Positions 44,637 through 52,492 of a stretch of DNA of 58,302 nucleotides are shown piece after piece. Numbering within the stretch: the stretch's first letter is position 1; every line of letters begins with the position of its first letter. Below the pieces are notes generated by a model. It was not told the origin of the DNA. It saw only the letters and a program-made list of their open reading frames with translations, and did not search any database. The translations under genes were made by a program, and so were the position numbers. This DNA comes from Streptococcus danieliae (GTDB lineage Bacteria > Bacillota > Bacilli > Lactobacillales > Streptococcaceae): assembly GCF_013415245.1 (NCBI RefSeq), contig NZ_JACBXX010000022.1, positions 1-58,302 on the forward strand. The letters run 5' to 3'.

Positions 44637-44691
44637 AAAAAAAAGACGCTCAAAGAAGCGTTCCCTATTTGGAACCTCTTCTTCAAGCGTC
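44637..44691 (-). terminator. Leader terminator in front of eutA
   Basis: On the minus strand GACGCTTGAAGAAG pairs with CTTCTTTGAGCGTC through a long stem with an inner GGTTCC/GGAAC part, followed by eight T residues. It lies between eutW and eutA and acts as an attenuator within the eut operon. Confidence 0.92.
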
Positions 44692-44718
44692 ATTGCTTTC
44701 TCATCCACAACGTCGTAG
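44685..44718 (-). promoter_or_regulatory. EutV (ANTAR) dual-hairpin site before eutA
   Basis: The first hairpin is CTAC-[GACGTT]-GTGG at 44718-44705, with outer TCTC/GAGA pairs. The second is AAGC-[AATGAC]-GCTT at 44698-44685. The second has A1 and G4; the first has G4 but G in place of A1. The second hairpin overlaps the terminator's 5' arm. Confidence 0.75.
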
Positions 44719-44723
44719 CGAGA

Positions 44724-46130
44724 TTAGTATTTAAAAGTAATCGTCGTTTCTGTCCCCCTTGGACCGGAACGACTTTTTAGTTTTCCAGATAACTTCCCTT
44801 GAACAAATCGTTGCACAAGAGTTAAACCTAGACGATGGTGACTTCCGTCACCTTGAATTTTATAACCGTTTCCATTATCGGCTACTAACAGTCTTATTAT
44901 ACCGTCTTTTTCCGATAATTGCAAGCGGATTCTTTTTGCCTGATCGGTTTTTTTGAAAGCGTGTTTAAAGGAATTTTGAACCAATTCATTAACCACTAAA
45001 GCCAGGGCTGTTGCACGACTACTTTCCAGAGAAATACGTGATTCTAATAAATAGTCCACCTGGACAGACTCACTTCCCCAAAAAGAGCGCTGAACCGATT
45101 CAACAACTCGTTTCAATAAGAATTCTAACCCAGCCGAACCACCTCCATCTGCTGCCAGCAAATCATGAATACTGACAACCGATAAAATCCGTTGCACGCC
45201 TTCTTCTAAGGCTGACTGGACTTCTGAACTTTCACTTTGATAGGCTTGCAACCTCAGCAAAGAAACCAGGGTCTGCAAATTGTTCTTCACACGATGATTG
45301 GCTTCACGCAAAGCCATCCGTTGCTCCTGATTTTTTCGTTGCAGTAAAGCTTGTTCTGTATTATCGCGATACTCCATTAAATAACAGGCGCGATCGGCTA
45401 AAAACTGACGTTTAATCTGGAAACTGTAGTGGCCATAATCCACCGAGGTCACAGATACATTCTTTTGAGATAAGAAGTCCATAAATGACACCGAATCAAG
45501 GACAAGGTTGTCATAATGCATGCCATAAATCGAATCCCGGTAAGCCAGCTGCTCACGATAAATACACTGACCCGCAGGATTGGCATACACCAGGTGGCCT
45601 CCTTGATTAAAGATAAAAACGCCATCAGACAAACAATCAAACAACTGAAAATCTTGCGCTAGATTCGATACCGTTGAATCTAAAAAGAGCGAGCGATTCT
45701 GAAAAAGGATTGGTGAACTAAACTGCCGGTTCACAGCCTCTACAATTAAAGCCCCAATCGTTTGTCCCTGCCAGGTAATCGGGTAAACAGTCTGATAAAT
45801 GACCAAGCCTTCTTGGGACAGGGCTGACAAACCAATTGAGGCTTGACCTGTCTGTAGGGTCCGAATGACGCCGGGCTCATTCTCCAAATTGGCTACCTCG
45901 CCCACAACCTCATGGGTATAGAGACTAGGCCCCTCTAAAGGCTTCCGATGGTAGATGACCATGGCTTCATTGGTTTGATAAATGGTTTGAACATCAATGA
46001 AGACATCTTCCTGACGATGAGAGGTCCCCAGCTCCATTTCCGCAGCTTTGTCGAGCAGGTAACAAATGGCTTCTGGATCTAAGTCCGTCTGCTCCCGACA
46101 CAATTGTTCTATTTTTTCCCTATAACTCAT
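44724..46130 (-). CDS. eutW: Ethanolamine sensor histidine kinase EutW
   Basis: A 468-residue cytoplasmic sensor without membrane helices. An N-terminal sensory region (about 1-150), then a PAS-like domain (LFDCLSDGVFIFNQGGHLVYANPAG), precede a HisKA_2 block with the phospho-acceptor in EANHRVKNNLQTLVSLLRLQ. The HATPase domain has ALVVNELVQNSFKHAF and LVADNGNGY. It detects ethanolamine and phosphorylates EutV. I prefer the ATG at 46130 over one at 46154 because it gives the short overlap with the eutV end. Confidence 0.93.
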   Translation of the reverse strand: MSYREKIEQLCREQTDLDPEAICYLLDKAAEMELGTSHRQEDVFIDVQTIYQTNEAMVIYHRKPLEGPSLYTHEVVGEVANLENEPGVIRTLQTGQASIGLSALSQEGLVIYQTVYPITWQGQTIGALIVEAVNRQFSSPILFQNRSLFLDSTVSNLAQDFQLFDCLSDGVFIFNQGGHLVYANPAGQCIYREQLAYRDSIYGMHYDNLVLDSVSFMDFLSQKNVSVTSVDYGHYSFQIKRQFLADRACYLMEYRDNTEQALLQRKNQEQRMALREANHRVKNNLQTLVSLLRLQAYQSESSEVQSALEEGVQRILSVVSIHDLLAADGGGSAGLEFLLKRVVESVQRSFWGSESVQVDYLLESRISLESSRATALALVVNELVQNSFKHAFKKTDQAKRIRLQLSEKDGIIRLLVADNGNGYKIQGDGSHHRLGLTLVQRFVQGKLSGKLKSRSGPRGTETTITFKY

Positions 46131-46695
46131 CGTGTAGCACCAATAATTTTGCAATCTCCGCCATCGGAACCCGCTTTTGCATACTGATTGTCCGAATTTG
46201 CTTAAAGGCTTCCGGTTCTGTCAGATGGTTCCGCGCCATTAATAACCCCTTGGCCTTTTCAATAATAATCCGATCCCCAATTTTTTTCGATAGTTTTTCC
46301 ATTTCCTGAGAAAGTGAAAGGTCCTTTCTCCCCTTCTCAATACAGACTTCAATCATTGGGATTAAAGAGCGAGACTGTAAAGGTTTGACCAGGTAAGCAC
46401 CCGCCCCATACGACTTCGCTTTTTGAATGTAAGAGTCATCGCTAAAGCCGGATAGCAAAATAACGCTAAGCGCTAGCCGATCATCCATGATTTTCTTAGT
46501 GGCTGTCAAACCATCCAACAAGGGCAATTGAATATCCATCATCACTAAATCCGGCCGGTATTTTTGGCAGTATTCAATCGCTTCAAAACCATCCGAAGCT
46601 TCAGCCACGACCTCGTAGTTGGCTATTTCCAAGAGATGGCGAATATCCAGCCTTACAATCGGATCATCATCGACAATGAGTATTCTCCCTTTCAT
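46120..46695 (-). CDS. eutV: Response regulator with ANTAR RNA-binding domain EutV
   Basis: A 191-residue antiterminator. The receiver domain has VDDDP (residues 9-12 acidic pocket), the phospho-acceptor Asp54 in LVMMDIQLPLLDG and the Lys of KPL. The C-terminal ANTAR domain (about 130-185) has IEKAKGLLMARNHLTEPEAF and QKRVPMAEIAKLLV. Phosphorylated EutV binds paired hexaloop hairpins and stops terminators forming. Candidate targets in this window are the leaders at 53.9, 48.3, 44.7 and 33.7 kb and the RNA at 7.1 kb. Confidence 0.96.
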   Translation of the reverse strand: MKGRILIVDDDPIVRLDIRHLLEIANYEVVAEASDGFEAIEYCQKYRPDLVMMDIQLPLLDGLTATKKIMDDRLALSVILLSGFSDDSYIQKAKSYGAGAYLVKPLQSRSLIPMIEVCIEKGRKDLSLSQEMEKLSKKIGDRIIIEKAKGLLMARNHLTEPEAFKQIRTISMQKRVPMAEIAKLLVLHDEL

Positions 46696-46713
46696 ACTAC
46701 CCCTCTTTTCTGA

Positions 46714-47058
46714 TTAGGTTCTCGTCACCACAGTACTGGAAAATCCTAAAATTTCTTCCAGACCACTTAGAACAGCTTGTAGGGCAGCTTCGACCGAAGA
46801 AACATCGCCCGTCACCACCACAGAACCACTAAAACGATCTACAAAACCAATCTCAATCCCTGCTGCCTTGCTCGCTAAATCAACAGCAATAATCGCAGCT
46901 TCACTCGGTGTGATGGTTAAAATACCAATCGCCCCTCGTTTATCACTGGATAAGCCCAACTTTTCAAAAATAGCACTATCTGGATTCGCAATGAGATGAG
47001 CCAAGGTCACCTGTTTCCCAGGTACATACTCTTGAATCATCCGCTGTTTTTCTGCCAT
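46714..47058 (-). CDS. eutS: Microcompartment shell protein EutS
   Basis: A 114-residue circularly permuted BMC protein. It has [23 protein letters not shown] at the N-terminus, [26 protein letters not shown] and [20 protein letters not shown]. These match EutS, the bent hexamer. It lies between eutG and eutV. Confidence 0.95.
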   Translation of the reverse strand: MAEKQRMIQEYVPGKQVTLAHLIANPDSAIFEKLGLSSDKRGAIGILTITPSEAAIIAVDLASKAAGIEIGFVDRFSGSVVVTGDVSSVEAALQAVLSGLEEILGFSSTVVTRT

Positions 47059-47075
47059 CTATCTGTCCCCCTATC

Positions 47076-48215
47076 TTAGAAACTAGCATCCAAAATTGCT
47101 AACAAACCAGCCACATCGGCTTGCCTTGGATTGGTCAAACTACATTTATCGACCAGAGCAGCCTTGGCTAATTCCTCCCGACATTCTTGAAAAAGACTGG
47201 ACAGAACCCCATATTGAGACAAGGTTTTCGGCAATTTCAGCCGTCCCTGGAGACGGTTGACAGCTTCCGTTAACTGCCGGACCCCTTGGCCAGGATTGCT
47301 AGCAGAATACCCTAATAATTGAGCTAAGCGTTGATAACGCTTGGCTGTTGCTAAACAATCTGGCGCAATCTTGCCATGCTGGTAACCAGCATTATAGCGG
47401 ATAACAGCTGGCATCAAGATACTGTTCAGCCGACCATGAGGAATATGAAACCGCGCTCCTGCCGCATGTGCTAAACTATGGTTAATTCCCAAAGAGGCTG
47501 TATTAAAGGCCATTCCTGCCAGAGTCGATGCTGCATGCAGTTTCTCCCTAGCTTCTGAGTCCTGACCATTGCGATAAGCTTTGGGCAAATACTCAAAAAC
47601 CAGTTGAACCGCCTTCTCGGCAAGAGCATCAGAAAAATCGCTGGCCTGGGTTGACACATAGGCTTCAAAAGCATGTGTTAGAACATCCATCCCAGTGTCC
47701 GCAGTGATTGAACTTGGCAAGGACTTGACTAAATTCGCATCCAAAATGGCCACATCTGGTAGTAAATCGCGACTAACCAGAGGGTACTTTTGACCCAGAT
47801 CAGTATCTGTAATGACTGAAAAATCCGTCACTTCTGAACCTGTTCCGCTGGTTGTCGGAATCGCGACAAAACACAAGTCTTCAAACAATCCCTGCTCTTT
47901 TGCAAAATAGTAGATGGCCTTAGCAGCATCAATCGCTGAACCGCCACCGATAGCAATCATGGTTTGAGGAACCTTCCCTTGAGCCGCCTGAATCCCTTGA
48001 ACAACAACCTCAATCGGAGGATCCGGAACAATCTCACTAAAAATTTGAATTTCATTGGAAGAATCCAGATACGTTTCTACCAACTCCTCCAATTGACCTG
48101 TTTGAACTAAAAATGGATCAGCAACAATAAAGATAGCCTGATTTTGATAAGTCTTTAATTGTTCCAATGAACCACTGCCAATAAAGAGCTCCGTTTTGTA
48201 AAAAATACGATACAC
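47076..48215 (-). CDS. eutG: Iron-type alcohol dehydrogenase EutG
   Basis: A 379-residue group-III dehydrogenase that reduces acetaldehyde to ethanol and recycles NADH. It has AIGGGSAIDAAKAIYY, IPTTSGTGSEVTDFSV, DTGMDVLTHAFEAYVST and the metal-ligand block GINHSLAHAAGARFHIPHG. I chose the GTG at 48215 because AAGGAGAG lies about 6 nt before it and the first residues (YRIFYKTELFIGSGSL) then align with the family. A longer frame from 48251 would start inside the leader. Confidence 0.93.
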   Translation of the reverse strand: MYRIFYKTELFIGSGSLEQLKTYQNQAIFIVADPFLVQTGQLEELVETYLDSSNEIQIFSEIVPDPPIEVVVQGIQAAQGKVPQTMIAIGGGSAIDAAKAIYYFAKEQGLFEDLCFVAIPTTSGTGSEVTDFSVITDTDLGQKYPLVSRDLLPDVAILDANLVKSLPSSITADTGMDVLTHAFEAYVSTQASDFSDALAEKAVQLVFEYLPKAYRNGQDSEAREKLHAASTLAGMAFNTASLGINHSLAHAAGARFHIPHGRLNSILMPAVIRYNAGYQHGKIAPDCLATAKRYQRLAQLLGYSASNPGQGVRQLTEAVNRLQGRLKLPKTLSQYGVLSSLFQECREELAKAALVDKCSLTNPRQADVAGLLAILDASF

Positions 48216-48256
48216 TTGGGCTCTCCTTCCTGTACATAACATCAACCACAAGAAGT

Positions 48257-48294
48257 GAACTAAGACGACTTTGTCCTAAATCTTTCTGTAGTTC
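48257..48294 (-). terminator. Leader hairpin (weak terminator) before eutG
   Basis: On the minus strand GAACT pairs with AGTTC, with inner AAGA/TCTT and GAC/GTC pairs. The following sequence has few T residues, so termination may be weak or factor assisted. It overlaps the second ANTAR hairpin. Confidence 0.5.
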
Positions 48295-48325
48295 CATTGC
48301 TAATTGACTCTGTACCTCGTTGTAC
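48289..48325 (-). promoter_or_regulatory. EutV (ANTAR) dual-hairpin site in the eutG leader
   Basis: The first hairpin is GTAC-[AACGAG]-GTAC at 48325-48312. The second is TAGC-[AATGGA]-ACTA at 48302-48289, with a C/A mismatch closing the loop. Both loops have A1 and G4. The site begins almost at the predicted transcription start. Confidence 0.75.
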
Positions 48326-48333
48326 CTAGGGTC

Positions 48334-48362
48334 AGTATATCATAAAAGCGGTTTCACAACAA
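48334..48362 (-). promoter_or_regulatory. Promoter of the eut operon with cre site in the spacer
   Basis: A -35 TTGTTG at 48362-48357, a 17-bp spacer and a -10 TATACT at 48339-48334. The spacer holds TGAAACCGCTTTTA, one mismatch from the cre consensus, in the same place as at the cobalamin operon promoter. Confidence 0.72.
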
Positions 48363-48447
48363 GAAAAAATAGATTGACATTTCCTATTTACTTAGGGACA
48401 CGGCTTTTTCCTTACCCATCCACCACTTTGCTTTTTCTCTAAAAAAA

Positions 48448-49044
48448 CTAATTACGGTCTGCCCAACGCTCAATGTCTTCCTTAGTAATATTATGAAAAA
48501 CTTTCACACCGCGTTCGTAGGGAATATCCTGAGCAGCTGAACGGTAATTAATCAAGCGTGCCAAAGCGAAGAAATAATCAGATAAACGGTTGACAAAAAT
48601 CAGAACCTGATGGTTAATGTCTGCCGCCCAAGAAGTCGCCACAATTTCCCGCTCAGCTCGTCTTGCAATCGTCCGAGCCACGTGGGCCATGGCTGCAATC
48701 GGATCTCCCCCTGGCAGAATAAAGGTCTCCAGAGCTGGTGGAAGCGGTGCATAGGTATCAATCCGCTCCTCCAACCAGTGAACTAGACTTTCATCCACCT
48801 TATAAGGATAAACACCTTCCGGTGTTGATAGATCAGACCCACAATCAAAGAGATAATGTTGGAGCTGAAGTAGTTCCTCTCCTAACTCGTCGCCTTGATC
48901 CATTTGGCTAATCATATAGCCTAACCAGGAGTTTAGTTCATCAATTGTTCCGTAGGCATTGACACGATCCGAATCCTTGGCGATCGTCTGACCTCCAACC
49001 AATTTGGTCAAGCCTTTGTCGCCTGTTTTTGTATAGAGTTGCAT
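48448..49044 (-). CDS. Cob(I)alamin adenosyltransferase, PduO type (copy 2)
   Basis: A 198-residue PduO-type enzyme. It has QLYTKTGDKGLTKLVGGQ, VNAYGTIDELNSWLGYM, LFDCGSDLSTPEG, FILPGGDPIAAMAHVARTIARRAEREIV and FVNRLSDYFFALARLINYR. It overlaps the end of cobT by 37 nt. It is closer to the canonical PduO than copy 1 at 16774. The position suggests a salvage or repair role linked to the eut enzymes. Confidence 0.94.
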   Translation of the reverse strand: MQLYTKTGDKGLTKLVGGQTIAKDSDRVNAYGTIDELNSWLGYMISQMDQGDELGEELLQLQHYLFDCGSDLSTPEGVYPYKVDESLVHWLEERIDTYAPLPPALETFILPGGDPIAAMAHVARTIARRAEREIVATSWAADINHQVLIFVNRLSDYFFALARLINYRSAAQDIPYERGVKVFHNITKEDIERWADRN

Positions 49045-50111
49045 TTCTCATCACCTATCTTTCTAATATCAATATAGTCGGATTGAGACAATCCTGCTTC
49101 ATCAAAGGTTGGAAAACTTTCCAAGGCAGTCACTGCAGCATCCATTAAGGAAAACATTAAGGGGCATGCAGAACCCTCTCCAAGACGTAAGCCTAAATCA
49201 AAGTAGGCCACAAGTCCCAAGTCCTCGCAAACATAAGCAAAAGCTGGCTCCGGTGAAGCATTGGATAAAAAAACATAATCCAAAACAGTAGGCTGTAAGC
49301 GACTGGCCACTAACAAGCCTGTAATCGAAATGAGGCCATCAACCACCGCAACTTTTTTCTTTTGAGCACAGGCTAAAAAGCTACCTGCCATTCCCAAAAT
49401 ATCTAAAGACCCTACTTTTGCAACTACATCCAAAACATCTGTAAAAGGAGTATGTTGTTGTAAGGCTTGTAGAATGACCTCTGTTTTTCGTGCCAAGCCC
49501 TGTTGATCCAGTCCAGCTCCATAACCTACCAAAGGAACCGGGTCTCCCCCTAAAATAGCTGCTATAACCGCTACAGAAGTCGTTGTATTCCCGATTCCCA
49601 TCTCACCGGTTCCAATAACCTGATAACCTTGATCAATCAAAGCAACCGTTTCCTCATACCCAGCCAAAATGGCTGCTATAGCAACTTCTCGACTCATGGC
49701 CGGTCCCTTTAAAAAATTAGCAGTCCCTGAACAAAGTTTCCTGTGATCAGAACCTGTAATTGGCTGACAACATCCCAAATCCAAGAGATGGACATCTGAG
49801 CCAGCATATTTGGACAGGCCACACAAGCCACTCTTACCCTGTAAAATATTACAGGCCACTTGGTAAGTTGTCGATTGAGGATTTGAAGACACCCCTTCCT
49901 CCACTACACCATTATCCGCCACATATACGACTGTTACCTTGGGAGAAAGGGAAACAGGTGGACCAAGAATAGCTGATAAACGGACATAGATATCTTCCAG
50001 CCTGCCAAAAGCTCCTAAAGGCTTGGCTAATTGATCACAAAAGGCTTGAGCCCGAGTAATCTGTTTTTGATCCAGGGGTCTAATCGATTCAATGATTGCT
50101 TCCAATTTCAT
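49008..50111 (-). CDS. cobT: Nicotinate-nucleotide:dimethylbenzimidazole phosphoribosyltransferase
   Basis: A 367-residue CobT that activates the lower-ligand base to alpha-ribazole phosphate. It has LAKPLGAFGRLEDIYVRLSAI, VYVADNGVVEEGVSSNPQ, IGTGEMGIGNTTTSVAV, GAGLDQQGL and VVDGLISITGLLVASRL. The final GLRLGEGSACPLMFSLMDAAV contains the catalytic Glu. No bluB or other base-synthesis gene is seen nearby, so the base may be taken up. Confidence 0.95.
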   Translation of the reverse strand: MKLEAIIESIRPLDQKQITRAQAFCDQLAKPLGAFGRLEDIYVRLSAILGPPVSLSPKVTVVYVADNGVVEEGVSSNPQSTTYQVACNILQGKSGLCGLSKYAGSDVHLLDLGCCQPITGSDHRKLCSGTANFLKGPAMSREVAIAAILAGYEETVALIDQGYQVIGTGEMGIGNTTTSVAVIAAILGGDPVPLVGYGAGLDQQGLARKTEVILQALQQHTPFTDVLDVVAKVGSLDILGMAGSFLACAQKKKVAVVDGLISITGLLVASRLQPTVLDYVFLSNASPEPAFAYVCEDLGLVAYFDLGLRLGEGSACPLMFSLMDAAVTALESFPTFDEAGLSQSDYIDIRKIGDEKCNSIQKQATKA

Positions 50112-50965
50112 AACATCTCTCCCCTTACTCCAGTATAAACTGGTTGCAGTAAGGATCTTTTCTGATAGTAGGAAGTCAGAGGAAGTCTATCTAGCGCTGC
50201 CTCTAACAAAGGAATCCTAGCTGTCTCCTCTTTCGAAATCCAAAGGCCAAGGACACTGCCACTATGAGCCACATTTAAACCAAGCAAACCCCATTCCTCT
50301 ACAAAAGATATCAAATCACTCAAAAATGGCTTCGGAAGCCGTTGGTCGTTCAGCAGGGCACTGTGAATGGCTACTTGCCCTAGAGCTGATAAATCTTGAT
50401 TCTGACAGGCCTTTTGAAACTCATCCAAGAGTCGTTCTGACGCTTCTTGGGAATAACTTACATCCTGACTCATTCTGATCATTTGACCGGTCACTACCTC
50501 CTCTTTAGGCTCCAACATCAAAATCCAGAAATCTGGTTTCCAATCTGTCTGCCAGAAAACCCTACCTGTCAGGGGCTGGATAACCGTCCAGGACTCAAAA
50601 GCTACAGAATCGCTGGCTTCAATTTGACAACAAAGTGACGTTAATTTACCAGCACTGGCCTCGTCTGCTCGCCATAAGAATTGAGCTTGGGCTACAGCTA
50701 ACAAATCTGCCGTACTACTCGCACACCCTTTAGCAACTGGTAACTGACTGAATCGTTGCATATGAGCGGGGATCAAATCCCCCCAAGTCCCTAGCTGCAC
50801 CAATTCTTGTTGACGAGGCCATAGACACTGACCCGTTGGAGATTCCTGGCACAAAACCCAACTATAGAGATTCACTCCTAGAGAAACAAGAATCTCTTGC
50901 CCTTGGTATAAGCTCTGAAAAATTTCTCCACAAGAGCCCGGGCAACTAGCTATCACCCTTCTCAT
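50108..50965 (-). CDS. pduX: L-threonine kinase PduX
   Basis: A 285-residue GHMP kinase making threonine phosphate for the aminopropanol linker. It has VIASCPGSCGEIFQSLYQG at the N-terminus and the ATP-binding LPVAKGCASSTADLLAVAQA (about residue 95), then GLLGLNVAHSGSVLGLW near the end. It lies upstream of cobT and overlaps cobD, the next enzyme of that branch. Confidence 0.92.
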   Translation of the reverse strand: MRRVIASCPGSCGEIFQSLYQGQEILVSLGVNLYSWVLCQESPTGQCLWPRQQELVQLGTWGDLIPAHMQRFSQLPVAKGCASSTADLLAVAQAQFLWRADEASAGKLTSLCCQIEASDSVAFESWTVIQPLTGRVFWQTDWKPDFWILMLEPKEEVVTGQMIRMSQDVSYSQEASERLLDEFQKACQNQDLSALGQVAIHSALLNDQRLPKPFLSDLISFVEEWGLLGLNVAHSGSVLGLWISKEETARIPLLEAALDRLPLTSYYQKRSLLQPVYTGVRGEML

Positions 50966-52043
50966 TTTCGAGAACCTCCCCCAAAACTTCTAACAGTCGC
51001 CGATTTTCTAGGTGACTCCGAATGCCGACGCGGTAGTAGTTTTCTCCTAAACCTGGATAATTCCAGCAGGAACGTATCAACAGTTTCTGCTCCCACAATC
51101 GTTGGCGCAAATCTCTCTGGCCTTTGTACCGGAAAAAAATGAAGTTGGCAGTTGGTCTGTGGACAGATAGAGAAGGGAAGGCTTTAAGCCCTTGGTATAG
51201 ATAGGCCTGCTCTTTAGCCAACCACTCGTACGTTCTCCGCTGGTAGTCTGTATCCGCCAATAAAACCGGTAAAGCACTAGCCGCTAAATGATTCACTGTC
51301 CAAGGTGGCCTTTGTTGCCTAATTTCTTCTAAACAGGTAGCATGGCCTGTTGCCATGTAACCCAGACGTAATCCAGGCAACGCAAAAAACTTTGTCAGCG
51401 AACGTACAATGACCAACTTCTCCAATTTCTGAAGAAGGGGAAGTAAACTAGCATCTTCTTCCTCAATAAAATCAATAAAGGCTTCATCGAGAAGGCACCA
51501 GGCTCCTCTTCTTCCCAACCACATTACCAACTCTTCTAACTCCGACCTCGAGGACTGAGTACCCGTGGGGTTATTCGGATTGCAAAGAACCACTACATCC
51601 CCTTCTTGAACAGCGGCCAAGTCTAAACGAAGACTCTCAAATGTCCAAGTAAATGCCGGCTCTTTGAGAGGGATTGATTGAATCTGAGCTCCAGTACTTG
51701 CAAAAGCTTTACGGTATTCTAGGAACGTCGGCTCAAGAATCCAGGCCCGTTTCGGTTGCAACCAACGAGCAAAATCATAAAAAGCTTCCACAGCACCATT
51801 ACATAAGAGGAAATTCTCAGGTTCTAAGCCATGATAAGTTGCTAGGTAGTCTCGAGCTTGACGCTGCTTTACATCGGGATAAACAGTTAAATGATCCAAT
51901 TCTCGAATGAGATGATTTCTCACTGCCCTTGATAAGCCCAGCGGATTGATATTGGCACTAAAATCAATACAGTCTGTGGGTTCATAGCCTGCAAGAGCAG
52001 CTAGATGTGCTAAATTTCCACCATGCTCAACCGCCTTGATCAT
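50946..52043 (-). CDS. cobD: Threonine-phosphate decarboxylase CobD
   Basis: A 365-residue class-I PLP enzyme that decarboxylates threonine phosphate to aminopropanol phosphate. It has DFSANINPLGLSRAVR, NGAVEAFYDFARWL, VVLCNPNNPTGTQ, LLDEAFIDFIEEED and the Schiff-base Lys in IVRSLTKFFALPGLRLGYM. The N-terminal EHGGN and ANINPLG features separate it from histidinol-phosphate aminotransferase. It overlaps eutP by 4 nt. Confidence 0.95.
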   Translation of the reverse strand: MIKAVEHGGNLAHLAALAGYEPTDCIDFSANINPLGLSRAVRNHLIRELDHLTVYPDVKQRQARDYLATYHGLEPENFLLCNGAVEAFYDFARWLQPKRAWILEPTFLEYRKAFASTGAQIQSIPLKEPAFTWTFESLRLDLAAVQEGDVVVLCNPNNPTGTQSSRSELEELVMWLGRRGAWCLLDEAFIDFIEEEDASLLPLLQKLEKLVIVRSLTKFFALPGLRLGYMATGHATCLEEIRQQRPPWTVNHLAASALPVLLADTDYQRRTYEWLAKEQAYLYQGLKAFPSLSVHRPTANFIFFRYKGQRDLRQRLWEQKLLIRSCWNYPGLGENYYRVGIRSHLENRRLLEVLGEVLENEKGDS

Positions 52044-52477
52044 ACTTCTCCCTCCAAATACCTTTTCAAAGGCTCCAAGCCCTGATCCTCTACCGAGGAG
52101 ATCTCAAAAATCTGACTAGCTCCCGCTCCCACCAACTGCCGTCTTGCAAAGTCGGCTTCCTCAACGGAAGATACCCGATCCATCTTGGTAATAATCCCGA
52201 CAACTTCCTTAGAAAACAAGGCTCCAAAACCTTCGGGGAAAAATTGTTGGCGGCTATCCGCTGCACACAGCAAGCCAATGACATCTGCCTCCATGGCTGT
52301 GACACTAAGGGCGTTATAAAATTTCCGGTATTGCAGAAATTCTCCTGGAGTATCAATAATGGAGTCATGAAATTGGATTGTTTGTGTCTTCTGATAATCC
52401 AGACTCAATCCATGTAACCGTTGTGTCAAGGTTGTTTTCCCAACTCCCACGGGCCCCACAAACATTACTTTTTTCAT
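52040..52477 (-). CDS. eutP: EutP/PduV-type small GTPase-like protein
   Basis: A 145-residue P-loop protein. Walker A is VGPVGVGKTTL (about residues 7-17), followed by QFHDSIIDTPGEFLQYRKFY (G3 region) and TKMDRVSS (G4). EutP has been linked to acetate kinase activity and PduV to microcompartment movement; the role here is unknown. The ATG at 52477 fits the ribosome site better than a GTG one codon upstream. Confidence 0.93.
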   Translation of the reverse strand: MKKVMFVGPVGVGKTTLTQRLHGLSLDYQKTQTIQFHDSIIDTPGEFLQYRKFYNALSVTAMEADVIGLLCAADSRQQFFPEGFGALFSKEVVGIITKMDRVSSVEEADFARRQLVGAGASQIFEISSVEDQGLEPLKRYLEGEV

Positions 52478-52492
52478 CACTCCGTCTCCTCT

